Shown here: in pieces, positions 1 through 14,509 of the stretch | How the letters are laid out: every line of letters starts with the position of its first letter | Position numbering within the stretch: the stretch's first letter is position 1 | DNA from: Glebionis coronaria | Taxonomy: Eukaryota; Streptophyta; Magnoliopsida; Asterales; Asteraceae | DNA: 64,000 bases | Assembly (NCBI GenBank): GCA_025667525.1 | Contig: CM046876.1 | Span: 18,587,320 to 18,651,319, forward strand | Direction of reading: 5' to 3' | Notes under the pieces: generated by a model | The model's input: the letters and a program-made list of their open reading frames with translations, nothing else | Told to the model about the DNA's origin: nothing | Databases searched by the model: none | Translations under genes and position numbers: made by a program

Positions 1-329
1 AATAGAAATCTCGTCGCGAGATTTACTCCTTAGGATCAAACACACAAACAACAAATCACATGAGGATACTTGTTCAAAATGAACTCTTCTCATTTCCATG
101 TGTACCTTAGTTCATTACTCCAATATACCACATATACTAACCAACAATATTTAAATTTATTCCCAAACACTTGACCTCACAGCCAATAAATCTCATAAAT
201 GACTCTTTGATAGAACGAAGACTCTTATTAACACAAATCCTGAATAACTATACATGTAGATACGCATTCTCAAACAACATTTACCAATCTTAATACATGA
301 AATATATCATGTATACCATTCAATTCCCT

Positions 330-790
330 AGGTAATTCTATACCCATAAGATACTGGTCCAATCTTTCCAAATATCATAAATGGACCTACAAAACTCGTC
401 ATCAACTTTTCCTTTTTACCAAAACCTGCCACCTATTACTATAGGTGAAACTTCCTACATAACTTTGTCACTAAACTCTAGTGATTTCCTCGTTTTCAAC
501 ATATCATCTCTTGTTACTCTCATCCTTTCCACAAACACCATTTCCACATTAGTAGTCTCTTTCACGAATTTTAGTCCACCATAAGGACAACTCACCCTAT
601 CCTTCCATATAGTGCCTCAAATGGTATTCATCGACTTCTAGTATGATAACTATCATTATATGAAAAATCAAACATCGCTAACGAGTTTCCCACATCCCTC
701 TAAATCAGTCACCCAAGCTCTCAACACGACTCCTATACTTGTATCAATTTCCCACTTCGTCCATCATTTTCCAATTAGCTAGATATACTC
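330..790 (-). pseudogene. Integrase C-terminal fragment, gypsy type, decayed
   Basis: Read from high to low coordinates on the minus strand and across frames, this stretch follows the familiar end of a gypsy integrase. It has a degraded 'LxAWVTDLEG' segment near 700-740, then 'SYHTRS' and 'IPFEALYGR' near 600-660. A 'SFVGPFMIFGKIG' block, the GPF motif that follows the catalytic core, lies near 360-400. In the family this end of the protein contacts DNA and guides strand transfer into the host chromosome. Several stop codons interrupt it, so it cannot be expressed. No chromodomain could be recognised after the GPF block. The plus-strand ORF at 381-584 is an antisense shadow of this fragment. 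Confidence 0.65.
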
Positions 791-1765
791 ATATCCAATC
801 ATGTTCATCAACTCCCTTTAGTCCATACCACAAACTACTTAAAAATTCCAATTTCCTTACACAAGTGACCTATGACGATATTTCACATATTTATTAGTTT
901 ATCACAACGAGGCTCTTCCAGTCCAAATTAACTTATGATCTATACGCATCACCAAAAGGACGATTATCTCAGTTAGTATATCAACTACCATCCAAACCCA
1001 TGCTACAACTACTTCCATAAAACTTGGATAGATCATTAGTAGCACATATACACTTCTTTCTCACTTTTCTCCATGAAAGATTTTTTTCCCTGATACTCAA
1101 CACTTTCTTTATACCTACACAATGTCTTACCTTCAAGGTCTTAGTGCTCCTCATCTTGTATCAGTTAGACCAAGCCCTTCGTCTCTCATGACACATCACA
1201 TCTATAACTCCTCAACCATTTGATTATCGATATTAATCCTTCCAATCAAACAGTATAGGTCAGTACCATTTCCTTTCCACACTACAACGATATTAGCATT
1301 TTTAGTGCCTTAGTCTACTCATTAGGCTATACCAAAGTTTTACCTTTGGTTCCTATCTCGAACTATTTCATTCATGATTTGCATCTATCCACACTTCATT
1401 CTTCTTCCTCAGCTCATGACATACATCATGATGTTATGCTTCCCGTCTTTCAAGTCATCTATACCTCAAAAATTTTCCAAGTAGCTTCACTTGTTTTTCC
1501 TCACAATCAGTTCTCCTACTCCCTCCTAATAGGACAGACTAGAGTTTTATGTGATCCCATGCAGATCACACTCTCATCTTATACCCATATTAGTTTCCAT
1601 TTGTCTAAACTAAGCCATATTTTAAATTCTTATTCAAATCTCATACTTATATTTTGATCTTGCACCCAACATGAGGTACTTTTAATCATCATCTTCTAGG
1701 AATACTTGGTTCTCTCCTTTCATGGTTCTCCCTAACTCCTACAGTATCCTATCCAACAGAAAATT

Positions 1766-1830
1766 CATACTTCATTCATCAAATCTATGGAAATCGCTAG
1801 TGCATTGGATAATGCAAAACTGTCTCTTCT
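1766..1830 (-). pseudogene. Reverse transcriptase fragment, gypsy type
   Basis: On the minus strand this short stretch reads FALSNALAISIDLMNEV. It matches the strongly conserved gypsy RT block around 'PFGLxNAPAxFxxLMNxV' that precedes the catalytic YxDD motif. A stop follows at once and the sequence beyond it no longer aligns, so the YxDD motif is not visible. The preceding RT blocks (about 1830-2150) are too degraded for me to align with certainty. Confidence 0.65.
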
Positions 1831-4734
1831 AAAGATCTTTCATAACACCTTCACAAAACCGACTCTCTAATCACTTCTCCATGAACTTATTCAGCTCAGC
1901 TTCACTACTCATCCCTCGATATTGATTGCCATGAAAATTATATCTGCGTAGTCACTCGACTCCCCTTGTTACCTCTACGAGTTCTTAATCTCCCATGTTA
2001 TGTATTCAATTCATCACGATCCACTAGTTCAGCTCTTTGTAACTCCAGTCCGTTACTCGATCTGTCCTTCTTCGTTACGAACCGTACGGAGATTCCCATC
2101 ATAGTGCTTGTAACCTTTCCAGTCCTTGCAACTTCTATGACTCCTTAGAAATCTCTTGCTTCCTTCTAGCAGCCGGCACATAGTCCTTTCAGCTCCTTGA
2201 TTCACGATGTAGCTCTTCACGCACTCCTTCTCGTCTCTATGATGTTACCTAGGAACTTCACACTACCCAGTAGCCTCTAACTTTAACTCATCTACCACAA
2301 TATTTCTAAAGGTACTTCAACCCCTCAATGGCTCGCTCTTCCTTACTTGTTGTAATCACCATTAATCAGCCTCCTACCAATCATTCTTTCACATCCATGT
2401 TTTCCTTCACGTGTCTACTACTACCTCGCCTCCATAATTATACCAATTCCCTTGCGTGTTATTTTCCCAATCTTTCCATTAGTATAAAATTTCTACTCTA
2501 CCCTCACATCCCCTGGTACTTTCATCAATCTCCTAATGGTACTTCTACCAACTTCTCATAGCATGATCTCGTTCCCACGACCAATCAACTAACTTTACTT
2601 ACTCCCTTATTCCCGTAACCAATCTAAGTTTTAAAACTCCACAAATCTTAATCATTCCTTCAACACAACCTTTAAACCAAAAAACATCTCTGCATTCTAA
2701 TATCTAACCATAATTAATACTACCCAACTTTATCCTCTCATCCTAACGTTTCCACAACCGCATAACTAAATCAACCATGACGTGTACCAAAAGAATTCCA
2801 AACGATCGTGTCCCATAATAAATATAGGTAAACCGAAAGATCAACCATAATGAACCCTAGACAAAACAACTGAAAACAAAACAATTTAATCCAAAAGATT
2901 CAACGGAGTGTGCCAACAACGAAAAATTAGACTCGTCACGGTTAGTATTACCAAATTTCGATACTTCAGAAAATTTTAAACTTTCGCCCCATTTAGTTAC
3001 TCCTCATAAGAACCAAACTTCAATATTACTAAAATCAATCATACTCGTTTTGAACAATAAACTCATCTTTTATCTTTATTATTTTATCAAAGATATCAAA
3101 AAGTTAGTATACTACAATCTTATTCTAACCATTATCTTGTTTACCCATATTTAACTTATTTCACTTGTTATTATGAAACCAATACATGTTTATAAAATAC
3201 AGTGTTTTTTTCATTTTATTCTATATTATTATTATTATTATTTTATAAAATCCATTTAGGCTGGTTAGAACTAAACTACTACACGTTTACAAGGTGTGGT
3301 GTTATTATTATCATTACTATAATAAAAGCTCCCTTTTTACTCTTTCCGTCTAGTTAAATACTTCTAAAATTTTAACTCCACTTAAGAAAAATTTTGTAAA
3401 ATTTCTTTACCCCTTTAAAATGTATTATCACATGTTACATAGAAAACTAATCCAATTATTTTCAAGACAATTTTTTATAGCTTACTACCACAAACTTAAA
3501 AAAATTTGTAAGTCACGATATCATACCATACACTTATAAATTATTCAAAACTGTTTTCTTATAATTAGCCACACTTATTTGTAAGAAAATTTAGTAGTTC
3601 TCATTAATAAAATACATACCCGAATGTAGACACACATCAAAAGACTCAAAACGTCGTTGGAACTCCATCAAACTCCAGCATCATAAAACATGAGCAAACA
3701 CAAGGTACGTTTAAGTTATGATAACTATTGAACGACCATATATCATAACTTAACACATACTAGTATATATATATATCCGCATATATATACCTATTAAATC
3801 ACCCAAAACATACTCGTTACCCTACATGTCAGATCAATCAATCGCGTCATACACTCGTTTTTCCTTACGAGTAATCACCATCTTACCACAAGGCATAAAA
3901 CATATCACTAAAACCAGTCCATATAGTGTGACCCCGTAATCACACCACATGAGTATAACCCAAAACATATAACACACTCAAAAATAGCCATATGGTAGAC
4001 AGCCGCTACGTAAACCCGTAAATTATACATATACCCAAAAATCCACATCTCATCATATACAAGCATGTATTAACCCTCTTTCATGCAATCATACTTGAGA
4101 ACCCATTGAAGTTGTGGTACTTGTATATCTATGTTGGCCACCATAATTATACAATTACCCTTTCCTCAATGCACTCCCTCCTATGATGACACTTATAAGA
4201 ATCAATACAACATATAACACATAAATCCATCTACTCACATAAGCTCATAACCACATAAACAATAAGGTATAAAACTCCATCTATTAAAATAATATAGTCA
4301 AACTCTTGGAATACATAAATCCATAGTCTAGCTAAAACAACATAGAAAACTCCAACACAACATCATAATCAGTTATAAGTCATGTCGCCCATAAGAGTGG
4401 AAACAACTTAAAATCCTTCTTATCCACCTACTCTTAGTAACTCGAATCACCACATGATTCTTAGGGAACATGACTTAAACATCAAAAGAAAATACTATAC
4501 ATTAGGTACACCAAATAACTTACTATGGTGATAGTAATTTATATATCAAAAGCAAAACAGAAATTAACAGGTGACTAAGTATGGGCAACTATAGTTCAGC
4601 TCATACTAGTCAAAATTTACAAAAAATAAAATTTAGGAAAATACAATCAAGACCACACGTAATCCTATGACGCCTATATGCAGGGATCCTTAAGATATAG
4701 ACTAGGCTAGGCAACCTAATTCTCTATAACCATT

Positions 4735-4747
4735 GTCTATGATACCA
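4735..4747 (-). other. Primer binding site of element F
   Basis: The minus strand reads TGGTATCATAGAC directly inside the LTR edge. This is one or two changes from the TGGTATCAGAGC type that pairs with the 3' end of initiator tRNA-Met. It sets the orientation: the 5' LTR lies at higher coordinates. Confidence 0.65.
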
Positions 4748-4750
4748 TTC

Positions 4751-7273
4751 CGTCACACCCCACCATGGCGGAATATGGGGCACGACGTATGGATATCATC
4801 ACAACAATAGCGTGTCTATAGAGATAACTAAATGAAATGGAAATATCATAAATGGTGACACAATGTCATGAAGACACCTCAAACAATGCAGGTGTCTAGG
4901 TAAGTAGGTAATAGGTCTACCTCTTACCAACGACATACAATTAACAAATAACAAACATATAGGTGTCTACAAAGTATCACTTATCCAAACATAAATAAAG
5001 ACTAAAAAGAAAAGGGCTTCCTCCAAATGCAATCCTAAGCCTTCCAGCTAGCCACTCCTATTCTCACGCTTAACCACATTTTCACCTGAAAGAGACACTA
5101 AAACACGTCAAAATAAAGTTGGTGAGAGTCATAGGTTTAGACTCCAACGCCAAATCAGTTATAAGCTGTGAATAACAACCATTAACAAAAGAAAATATGG
5201 ATAATGTGCTACAATTATGTATTAACAACTAGCATTCAAGATTAACCAATCACCACAAATCCAAGGCTCCAAGCCTTACCAATAACCACAATTCTAAGTC
5301 TCCAAGCCTTACCAATAACCATGGTCCCATAGGCGCCCATACACCTATGAACCAATCCCAAGGCCCCGCCTTGTCAACATCCCCTTGGTACCAAGTCAAA
5401 CCACAATAACTGAGACGGTACGTGTCCCCTGATCCAAATCATAAACACAATCAAGAATCACATAGCAGTTAATCACATAAGTGCACACACAAGTCCATCA
5501 CAAACCATAAAAACATTCACAACATTAGCTACAAATCCATAGAGTGTCTCTTTCATCCCATCTAGAAATTAAATCATAAAAAGACATGGGAGTATGAAAC
5601 TCACCTGAACAAGCTTCTCCAAGTACCCGCGTTTTAGCACAAATCTAAACACACAAATGTATACAATCAAGACATGAACCACATACCAAAATGGCTCATC
5701 AATCTACGATGGATATCTAACCTTCTCCTACAACTTAACCCCATTTATATGCCATATGAATCTCATTACACCCCAATATAAAGCCCTTAACTTAGTTTAG
5801 TTCATAACTCATCTCATTAACATTTAACCCAAAACAGTCCCCTTTTTCATACCTCAAACTATTGGTCGAACACCCCCTTAACCAAAATAACATGCCCTGT
5901 CAAAGAAACCCTATTCCCTTACATATGTTAGCTAACTCTACCCTTTGGCTACAACTTTAAAGCTACTGTTAAGGCCTCCATATATATACTTTTACCTATC
6001 CAGATTTTATTGATTTTAAACATACGAAAAATTTATTATGATCAGAGGGTCTTACCCTAACCCATTTCTTTATCCCTCCTCTAGATCTTTTATTTAATAT
6101 ATAATCTAAGTCTCATGTTAGTTTGAAGGTCCAATTATACTCCTAAGTATCCTAACCATCTTAAAACATTAATTTAAACCATACTGATTTCAAAAATGTT
6201 TTGACCTCCGACTGTTGTAACCTGTTTTTGACCCGCTTTTAGACCTCCAATTTAGTTCTCGTTTCTTGAATTTGAAATGCAACTCAATCACTTTTCTAGG
6301 GGTATTTTGATCGCAACTCAAAAGTGTGTAGAACTCTAGATATGATTAAAACAAGTGACCTAAAATTCTGCCCAATTTTTAAAAATGATTTTCTCATAAT
6401 TAATTTAATTAATCATACATAAACCTTAATTAAAACCTAAAAATGATTTCCAATGATAAAAACCTATTAATTACATCATTAGTTATAGATTATTAACAAA
6501 ACCTAATAAAAAATTATGAATGTTAAACCCTAATCCATCATATTAGGTTACATACGTAAATTAAACGTTAGTTAAGCATAGTTTTATTGATCCACCATTG
6601 TTAATCACGACTGATATTAAATTTGGGAGAAGTAAAAATCGTTTTTGGGGATAAAGGGATTAGTATGGGTAATTAAAACTAACCAGGATGCCTAATAGTA
6701 CTCAAACTGGGGCCCCTTCCATTCCTTAAGCAAAATTCGGCCCAAAACCAAGTCCAATACCATATGGCTGACTTTTTCAATTATATTACTGTAAATTAAA
6801 TATCAATTATTATTACCTTAAATTCCCTTAATTTATTTCAGCTCATAAAGCCTCCGAAACCTCAAAACCGCAAAACTAGTCAAATTTACGCGTATACCGT
6901 AAAAGACGTAAAAATATACAATTTTATAAAAACTCTTAGAATATGATATAAACTATATAACTAAGTCCTAAATGATTTAAAACCATCTCGTATATTATTC
7001 CCGTGACTAAATACCTCTTCCGAGACCCCTAAATGCAAAACCCTAAACCGTAAAAATACGATTTTCTAAAATACATATACGTGTACGTAAAACCACTAAA
7101 AAACACCATCTCATTTCATAGTCACTACATTGTGAGCTCATGAACATGAAATCATCACACATCGTTTCACTCACAAGGTACCCCGTACCAGAAACGATAT
7201 CTAAAGCACAAACTATATACACCAATTAGCACATAAACACGTAAAGACACGTAACTTGCACAAAATAAAACTA
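4751..7273 (-). repeat. 5' LTR of element F (right end uncertain)
   Basis: The LTR edge next to the primer binding site reads CGTCACACCCC on the plus strand, apparently a mutated TGTCACACCCC. The stretch is about 2.5 kb, AT-rich and without coding potential. It ends where LTR A begins. I cannot tell whether F's LTR finishes there or was split by A and resumes beyond the window, because the second copy of F's LTR is not in view. A 33-bp direct repeat lies at 5252-5317. Confidence 0.5.
5252..5317. repeat. 33-bp tandem duplication in LTR F
   Basis: Two adjacent 33-bp units begin ACCACAAAT and ACCACAATT, and both end CTCCAAGCCTTACCAATA. A third start (ACCATGG) follows without the remainder. It lies in non-coding LTR sequence. 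Confidence 0.7.
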
Positions 7274-10160
7274 AGTGACGAACCTCAAAACCATGGTTGT
7301 CACAATGGGGGTGCCACGTCATGGTACAAGAAACAATGAAATATAGTTAACAAAAAATTCACGTAATAAAACATTTACATTACGTCATAAAATATCAGAG
7401 TTTTTAAACAAAGGGTCCCAGAGTTCTATAAGGGGATAATCTATTATTTAAACATGGGTTTGTAACATATAGTTACCAAAAATAAAGGATAAACTTCTGA
7501 CAGCTTTTACCAAAACCAAATTTAATTATAACACAAAAATCTCTAAGCTGCGAAAATATCCTACGGGCTCCCATCCAAGAAAAATTTAGCATTATAAATT
7601 GATATTGAACATATAAAACGTCAACATAAAGTTGAGTAATATTCATATGTTTAGTAGTAAAGTTGTGGAACACAAGCATTCATTTGTAAAACAAGTAATA
7701 GGGAAAATGGTTATGTACATTAACCATATTCTTAAACCATTATTATTGCTATTTAGCTCAAGAAACCGAAGCTTAACAACATGTAAGTTATCCTAGTGAG
7801 TATTCAGGCTAAATACTCAAGTATAAACAAATGTAATGAGTCAAAGTAATACGAGATGAGGATTGTCAATCCCGATGGATCAACCCACAACATTCACGCT
7901 TAGCATAAAGTAATACGAGAAAACTAACGGTTCATGATCAAGTGGGGAAACTTAGTGGCTATGGACACTAAAAGCAATAATAATAATGAAAAACTGTTGG
8001 AAAGCATACAAGTTCTGGAAAGCATACAGTTCTGGATAACATACAAGTTTTGGATAGCATACAGTTTTAAATGAATGTGTTCCACAATGTAAAATCTCAC
8101 CCCGCGTTTAGAAACAATGTACAAGTAGTAAAAAGCGGCTATGAACTCACATTAGTACAAGTGTGACATATTTGAGAACCAGGCTGAAGAAGGCTTATGG
8201 AAGTACTCCAAGGGCTACCCGTGACCTACAAGAGTGATCACGACCCTTAAGTATGTGTTTTTTAAAAATATAAAACAATTGTATCAAAATATTATGTAAA
8301 AATGTAATGTGTATATAACTTGCACGAACAACCGAGCCTAAGTGTGGTCATGACCTTCATGACACACAACCTGTAGAACATGCATAAAATTGAAGCCTAA
8401 GTTCTCAAATAAAGTAAACAAAGTGATTTGAACATAAAAACGCCAACAATTTACTTAACCGTAGGCGTAAATGTCACAATTTCTGGTATGGCTGTTTTGG
8501 AAAGGGCGTATCTCTCAATCCATAAGTCTAACAACTATGGGATTTTCACCCCTGGAATGGGTCTCTCATAAGGTTTCCAAAGTGACCAACCATTCGATCT
8601 AAGATTTACGGAACGTTTTAAAATTCCAAAACACTAACAGCCCTACCATAAGCACCTAACAGTCAAATTTCACTAGTCAAACTTGGAACAGAATAACCCG
8701 TCAACCTATCAAGTTTAGGGTACTGAGATTTCCACCATTGGAAAGCCTCAAGACTCTAATTTCAGCCCATACTATCCACGAGTAAATAGCTAATACCAAT
8801 TGTCAGGAAAATTGCATTATTTGAAGGTTACAAAATCAGAATTTTGGTTTTCATGTTCACGTGTACTGTTTTGGTCATAAATCATAAACCGTGATAGCAA
8901 TCGATGCGGGGTCAGCGTAGATTTTTAGGTTATAATGTCTACTAATCCAAATTGTCTTAAAAGTTCAATTATATGGTCCATGTTCTATAGAAAATAGCTA
9001 TACAAGTCTGATGGGTCAGATTGGGTTCACTACCGTAAATTGGCCACAACTCACTCATCCGAAGGAGTTGATCGCCCATACAACTCGCTAATAACATGTA
9101 AAATGTAAAATGATTCCATCTAAGCAATAAAAACAGCATCCATAGTGGAAAAATATATGTGTTTTGGGCTCACAAACCTGCTGTCCGAATTTTGACACTA
9201 TAAACACAAAACAAAACAACTTCAATCCTACGTATAACAATCGAAATCCTCAACACATTAACCAAAATTCATCAAAGCACTATTAATCATTAACATGCAT
9301 AATTTAATCAAATTATGATTAAAATCCAAGATCACAACTAGGGTTCTAAACACAAAATTATCAATGCCTAAACCCTGAATAACACAATGCAAACCTATTG
9401 GAATGATCAAAATCCCAAAACCTCCAATTCTAAAAATTCTTGATTTCAGTAAACTCCATTACATGAAGGATTTTTAAGTGGGTTTATGATTAAAATCAAT
9501 CAAAGAACAATTTGGTGTTATTTAATTGCACAATTGATGAAGAAAAATGGAGATGATGGTGGTGTTGCTTGGTGTTCGTCGCACAGAAAGAAGAAGAGGG
9601 GAGAAAGCGTTTATTTTTGGTATTAGTGAAAATGTATGTATTTTGTGTTTGGGTTAAGGTGTTCGACGGTTCAAAGTAAAAAAAAGAGGGTTTAGGGATT
9701 TTTGGCCCAATAACCCTAATCCTATTTAAAACTTTGCCCAATTGTAATATAGCTCTAACCCGACTTAATTTCTTAAAACACTAATCCTTTCGACTCTTTG
9801 TAAGTTATAATATGAAAACGAAATATTTATGGAAACATAGTATGTTTCACTTCATAAAGTCAAAGTATATAACCATCAGTTCTCGTTTCGTCGAATCGGG
9901 TAAACTTTTATAAAACGTGCGCGAGTGCTTTTAAATAAAAAATCTTGATTTAAATAAATATGAAAAAATAATATACAATTTTTATAATTCCAAATAAATT
10001 ATTAAAAATTGTTAGAAAAATAATTATAATAAAATTTAATTAAAATTTTCAAAATCCTAGGATTTACGTATGCAATGCAAAAGAAGAAGGTTAAACATTG
10101 TAAAATCGTGAAGTATGAACAAAAAGAATAATTTAATTACCAGGAAAATACGAGTTCTTA
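7274..10160 (-). repeat. 3' LTR of element A
   Basis: Positions 7274-9755 align along their length with 14525-15219 followed by 59665-61445, which is the other LTR of the same element split by insertions. Roughly 10% of sites differ in the stretch I compared by eye (about 7325-7480 against 14585-14740), so this is an old insertion. From 9756 to about 10160 there is no partner in the window because the other copy is cut by element E. The inner boundary is therefore set only by the candidate polypurine tract at 10163. The start reads AGTGACGAACC against TGTGAGACCC in the other copy, so the terminal TG appears mutated. Small ORFs here, such as 9496-9741, have no recognisable product. Confidence 0.75.
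7995..8067. repeat. Short tandem repeats in LTR A
   Basis: Four imperfect units of about 17-18 bp, of the form TTCTGGAAAGCATACAA, stand head to tail. The other LTR copy has the same array at about 59693-59768. It therefore predates the insertion of A. Confidence 0.7.
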
Positions 10161-10162
10161 TA

Positions 10163-10180
10163 GTCGACCCCCCTAAAGGA
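10163..10180 (-). other. Candidate polypurine tract of element A
   Basis: The minus strand reads TCCTTTAGGGGGGTCGAC. A purine run next to the 3' LTR is expected to prime plus-strand synthesis. The exact junction with the LTR is not clear because the usual TG is not seen immediately after it. Confidence 0.45.
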
Positions 10181-13100
10181 ACTCTGGTCCATCAGAATTC
10201 AACTGGAGATGGAAGGAGACGGAAAAATAGGGATAGTTGGCTTTGAACTGATCTTCGCTTTCACGGGTAAGTTCTGCACCACAACGAGAATCCCAACGAA
10301 CCTTAACAATTGGAATCCAACTACGCTTCAGCTTCTTGGATCCTTTTCGAATTTATTTCAAACTCGGATTAAAATAATAACCTTTCAATAAGTGGAAATA
10401 TAAAGAAATATAATGAATACGAGAATTTCTTAAAAGGACAAGGTGCGCTAAAACGAGTTAAGATTGAAAATCGAAACGGAATCGCAAATCATGCAAACTA
10501 TAAATAATGACAATCTTAGACATGACAATCTACCTTACTAGAGAAAAAGAGGGGGAAATATGAATTACATATAGACATTTAAAATGCGAGTTACCACAAT
10601 TATCCTTCTCGGATTTGGTATTACTTTAAAACTCGGCGTAGGTACTTTTTTTATTTTAAAAATATAAGTTTTGTTCGTTTATGACGTTAAAACGTTACGA
10701 CACTTTCAAAATGGTTCCAATATAGTTATAGTTGCTTATCAAGGTGTTTGGTGATTTGAAATTAAAACTACTAGTAAAAAAAAATTGTAACTATGTTACA
10801 TTAGGATTAAACCGAAATTATATATTTAGTAAATAAACAATCGCTGCGTCTTTTTCTTGATAAGAATGGTGTTCAAAGTAAAAGTAACCGTTCAAAAATT
10901 ATTTTGATCGGCTTAAGAAGTTTTGGATGATTGTATGAAATTATTATTAAAAATTGGGTTTATTGTTACGATTAGAGAAAATAAAAATTTCAAATTATTT
11001 AGAATAATTAATAGAAATATAAATTACATTTGTAATTTCATTAACTTGAAAGTGAAGTATGATAAAACCAATTAGTTTAAAAGACAAGGCATGATGTGCT
11101 TTTAAGCACTAGTTTTAATTATATAAAAGAGGATGTATACATTCAACCTTTTACTTGTGATGGTTATTTCGGTAATTCAAACACTTGAGAAAATGTGTAG
11201 AATTTTTGTTATAATTTATGATAATTTATAGAAATCCATAAGGTGTTTAATGCATCCAATGTAAAAATGGGACGTGGTCGGAGTTTATAAGGTGGCAAGA
11301 TAACAAACGAATATATATATCAATTAATAGTAAAAATAATATGCAAGCAATGGCATGAGGAAATAAAACGAAAGTCGTAAGGATTCTACAAATGATGCGA
11401 CGAAATATAAGTGTCGATGGTGAGAAAAATAGAAACCAAGGATTTAGAAAGTCATTAATTCATGAGTGTGGTTGGTGTCACCAACAACGGCTTATTAAGT
11501 TCTCGATGGTCGATACACGATCTAAAGAGAAAAGCCACACAACAAATTTTCGAATCAAATAAAATTCTAAAAAGTAACTTGTGAATAATTCGAGTAAAAT
11601 GAAGAACATTAGCAATGAGAGAGCGAACTCAACACATGGTTCACACGAATGAATTTCGAGACGATAGAGTCTGACACACATCATGAAAAATATATGAAAT
11701 CATCGTTCACGTCCAGTCATAAACCATTATTCGCGTCCGGACACATTTCGAAGGTCTACGAAAATTTGGTCAAAGAAAGTTCGTCGAGGAGAAAGTATAG
11801 AAACGCTAGAACTTCCAAGTATGATATCAATAATCAGTAATTTGACGAGCGGCAAAGGGAATTATATCATAAGAGAAGATGAGGTAATAAGTAGAACAAA
11901 GATTGTTGAGTAATGAAAAAAATGTACTCGCAGACACGTAATTCATTCAAGAGAAAGATAAAGAAACACGTGCATTTGTCATGAACTTGTACTACTCGTA
12001 TAACGCCTAAATGTTTTCATAGTTTTATTTTAATAAGATTTTAAGGTGACTACGATTCAACCTTGCATGGATCCTTCTAAATTACGCATAGGTGATCAAG
12101 TCATGCATAATTTAGGACTAGCAATGCGATGCTCAGTTTCGTCAAACTAGTATTACATGTCATATGTTTTAAAATATGTATATAATGCCATTTGTAAAAT
12201 AGAATTTAATATGATTTATGAAACTTTTCGCAAGTAAGTAATTGGCTAGATATTTAAATCAACAATTTTAATGTTACAAGAATTCTTTATAAGACCAATG
12301 TAGAACAATTTGTGAAAATACATCGTAAAATAATGTCAATTAATTTTATAAGGTAACATTCAAGTATTTAATAAGGCCCAAGTATAACATTTCGTAAAAT
12401 TATTCGCAAACAATAACAGTTTAAGTTTAAATGGTAACATGATGATAACTTATAAAATAGCGAGTTGGTTACATGGGAGTAGTAAAAATTAATTAGAAAA
12501 TCGATGAAATGCTTACAAGATGATAGAGTTTCAAAAGGATTAGCCGAATCGTCATGAGACACTTATTATCAATGATGATGAAAGATGTGAAAACAAGAAC
12601 TTCAAACTTCAACCCAAATCAGTGGCACGTTGGAAGTAGAAGAAAGATAAAATAGAATGACTAAGTCTTGTATAAAGGAAATGATAAAGGAGTCCATATG
12701 TGTGCACATAGTAATTCATTCGGCATAAGTATGATTTTAAGAAAGTTATTATATCAGTTCTCGAATGATACAACTAACCCAAAAAGTTTCTATTTTTGGA
12801 AAGTTTCTATATTAGGAAAGTTTACGAATCTCAAAAGTTTAGAAATTTAACACGATAACAGTGACGCATAAAAATGCACAACTTTTTCGACAAAACTAGT
12901 TCATTTAGAGTGTTATCCAAACACTCAATATCAAAAGTTCACGATATATACGTATAACCCGCACTCAAAGTTACTATTTTTAAACGTCTTCAAACGCAAT
13001 CAATGTTTGCTAGGTGTAAAATCTCATTCGTTAAAGTTTGACGAGCTCAAACGAACTAAAAAACGCTTCAAACCCTATTTTTAAATTCTATCAGCGTTGA

Positions 13101-14509
13101 CTTTTACGTCTGACCCGATCAATTAACCCGCTAAATAACATTTTCAAGACTCGGAGTTTAAAGCAATTTGGTGTAAAACGATGTTTCAGATAACTTTCTA
13201 GTTTATCTTATACCTAAAACCTAACGTGAAATGACTAAACGGCCATGCAAGATTCTCCATCAGCAATAAATTTCCATAAAGATGAAAATAGATTGTATAA
13301 TTAAGCATATAAAGGAAAACATAGTATAAAAATGGTTCAAGAATACGAACGATAATATAGGAAATCAAAAACGACGCATGACATCCATGTCTTAGATTTC
13401 AAGATGCAAGGTAGGAAGGTCTCTTGGCAGCGTGATTTTCCCAAAACACAAAACATACCGAGAAAGAAATGGAACATTAACGAGTCGCACTCCTTGAGCG
13501 AATAGGTTTAATGAAAGGGGAGGATACAAGTTTATAGGAATAAAATTGTATTCCAAACAAGTGCCACATTATATTATAGGATATGAATTACAAGATGACG
13601 GTGATATTTCCAAGGTACAAACGAACGTTGTAATTTGAAGTCGAAACGTAGAATGGTCTATGAAATAATATTTAATCGATATACGAGTACCGTGTAAAAC
13701 GGCGACGTAAAGGTTAATCCAGGTTACGTAAACCCATATATATTCAACACGGATTCAAGGAGTGCTTCGAGATGTTTGACTCACACGATGTTCTTTAGTC
13801 TTTTACGGAGACACATTGAGCTACACAATGGTCTATAGACTATATTTCAAGACATCCAATCACAAATGATCGTAAAGCAACTTGGATATCTAAATAGATA
13901 TCTTAAAGAGGCTTAACAATGAAAGTAACACACATGATAGTAAAATGAAAATCTAAAGTCTCATTAGACACAACACTTACTTAATCCCACACAATGGTAT
14001 CACAGACGTACGCCCCACATATAAAAGTGACTCGAGAATATTAAGAGGTTCAAAACAAATGAGTATATGAGGTCGGTCATTTCATGTATAAATGAAATAG
14101 AAATAGTACTTAGAAAAGTGAGTATGAGAAGTCACAACATACGTGTCCCGAATAAAAGTATGTAGCGTCATAACAATTTAAAATTATTGTAAAAAGATCA
14201 AGTTCACAAGAACAAGAATTCAAGTAATAAAATAAGGGCATATGTAATCACAATGATAATTCATTAAGCACAAAAGATTTGGAAAGAGATAGTAATTATC
14301 GTCATGAGGGTACTGTAATATTTCATAATGTAATCAAGAAATAAAATATTACAACGATAATTAAAAGTAAATAATAAGGATTAAAGAGATACCCGTGCAT
14401 ATATCAAACAACAATGGCAGATTCTGTGTTTGATACTTAGAAACATGAAATATTTGAACTTCCGGTTATAGACCATGTTTTAAAAACGAACCAGTTTCCT
14501 ATAACCGTC
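10181..14509 (-). mobile_element. Interior of element A, no recognisable coding
   Basis: About 4.3 kb lie between the two LTRs of A. The longest open frames are 60-68 codons and none carries a gag, protease, RT, RNaseH or integrase motif that I can recognise on either strand. Either A is a large non-coding derivative (LARD-like) moved by a partner's enzymes, or its genes have decayed past recognition. The LTR divergence of about 10% is lower than I would expect for complete loss of an RT signal, which favours the first view. The orientation comes from the primer binding site at its right end. Confidence 0.55.

Larger units (their letters stand above)
1..4734 (-). mobile_element. Element F: decayed Ty3/gypsy interior (partial)
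   Basis: This is the interior of an old gypsy-type element read on the minus strand. Its 3' LTR lies beyond the left window edge. Stops and frameshifts are everywhere and no ORF of useful length survives. The pol character rests on two islands, an RT fragment near 1770-1830 and an integrase C-terminal part at about 330-790. They are only about 1.4 kb apart, less than in an intact gypsy pol, so an internal deletion is likely. From about 2600 to 4734 I see only AT-rich sequence with an ATT run near 3225 and a TA run near 3765, presumably gag and leader. The chromovirus-like assignment is an inference from the motif style. Confidence 0.7.

Noticed and set aside
1346..1657. 103-codon plus-strand ORF
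   Set aside because: It lies antisense to decayed gypsy pol and has no domain; the long frame arises by chance in pyrimidine-rich sequence.
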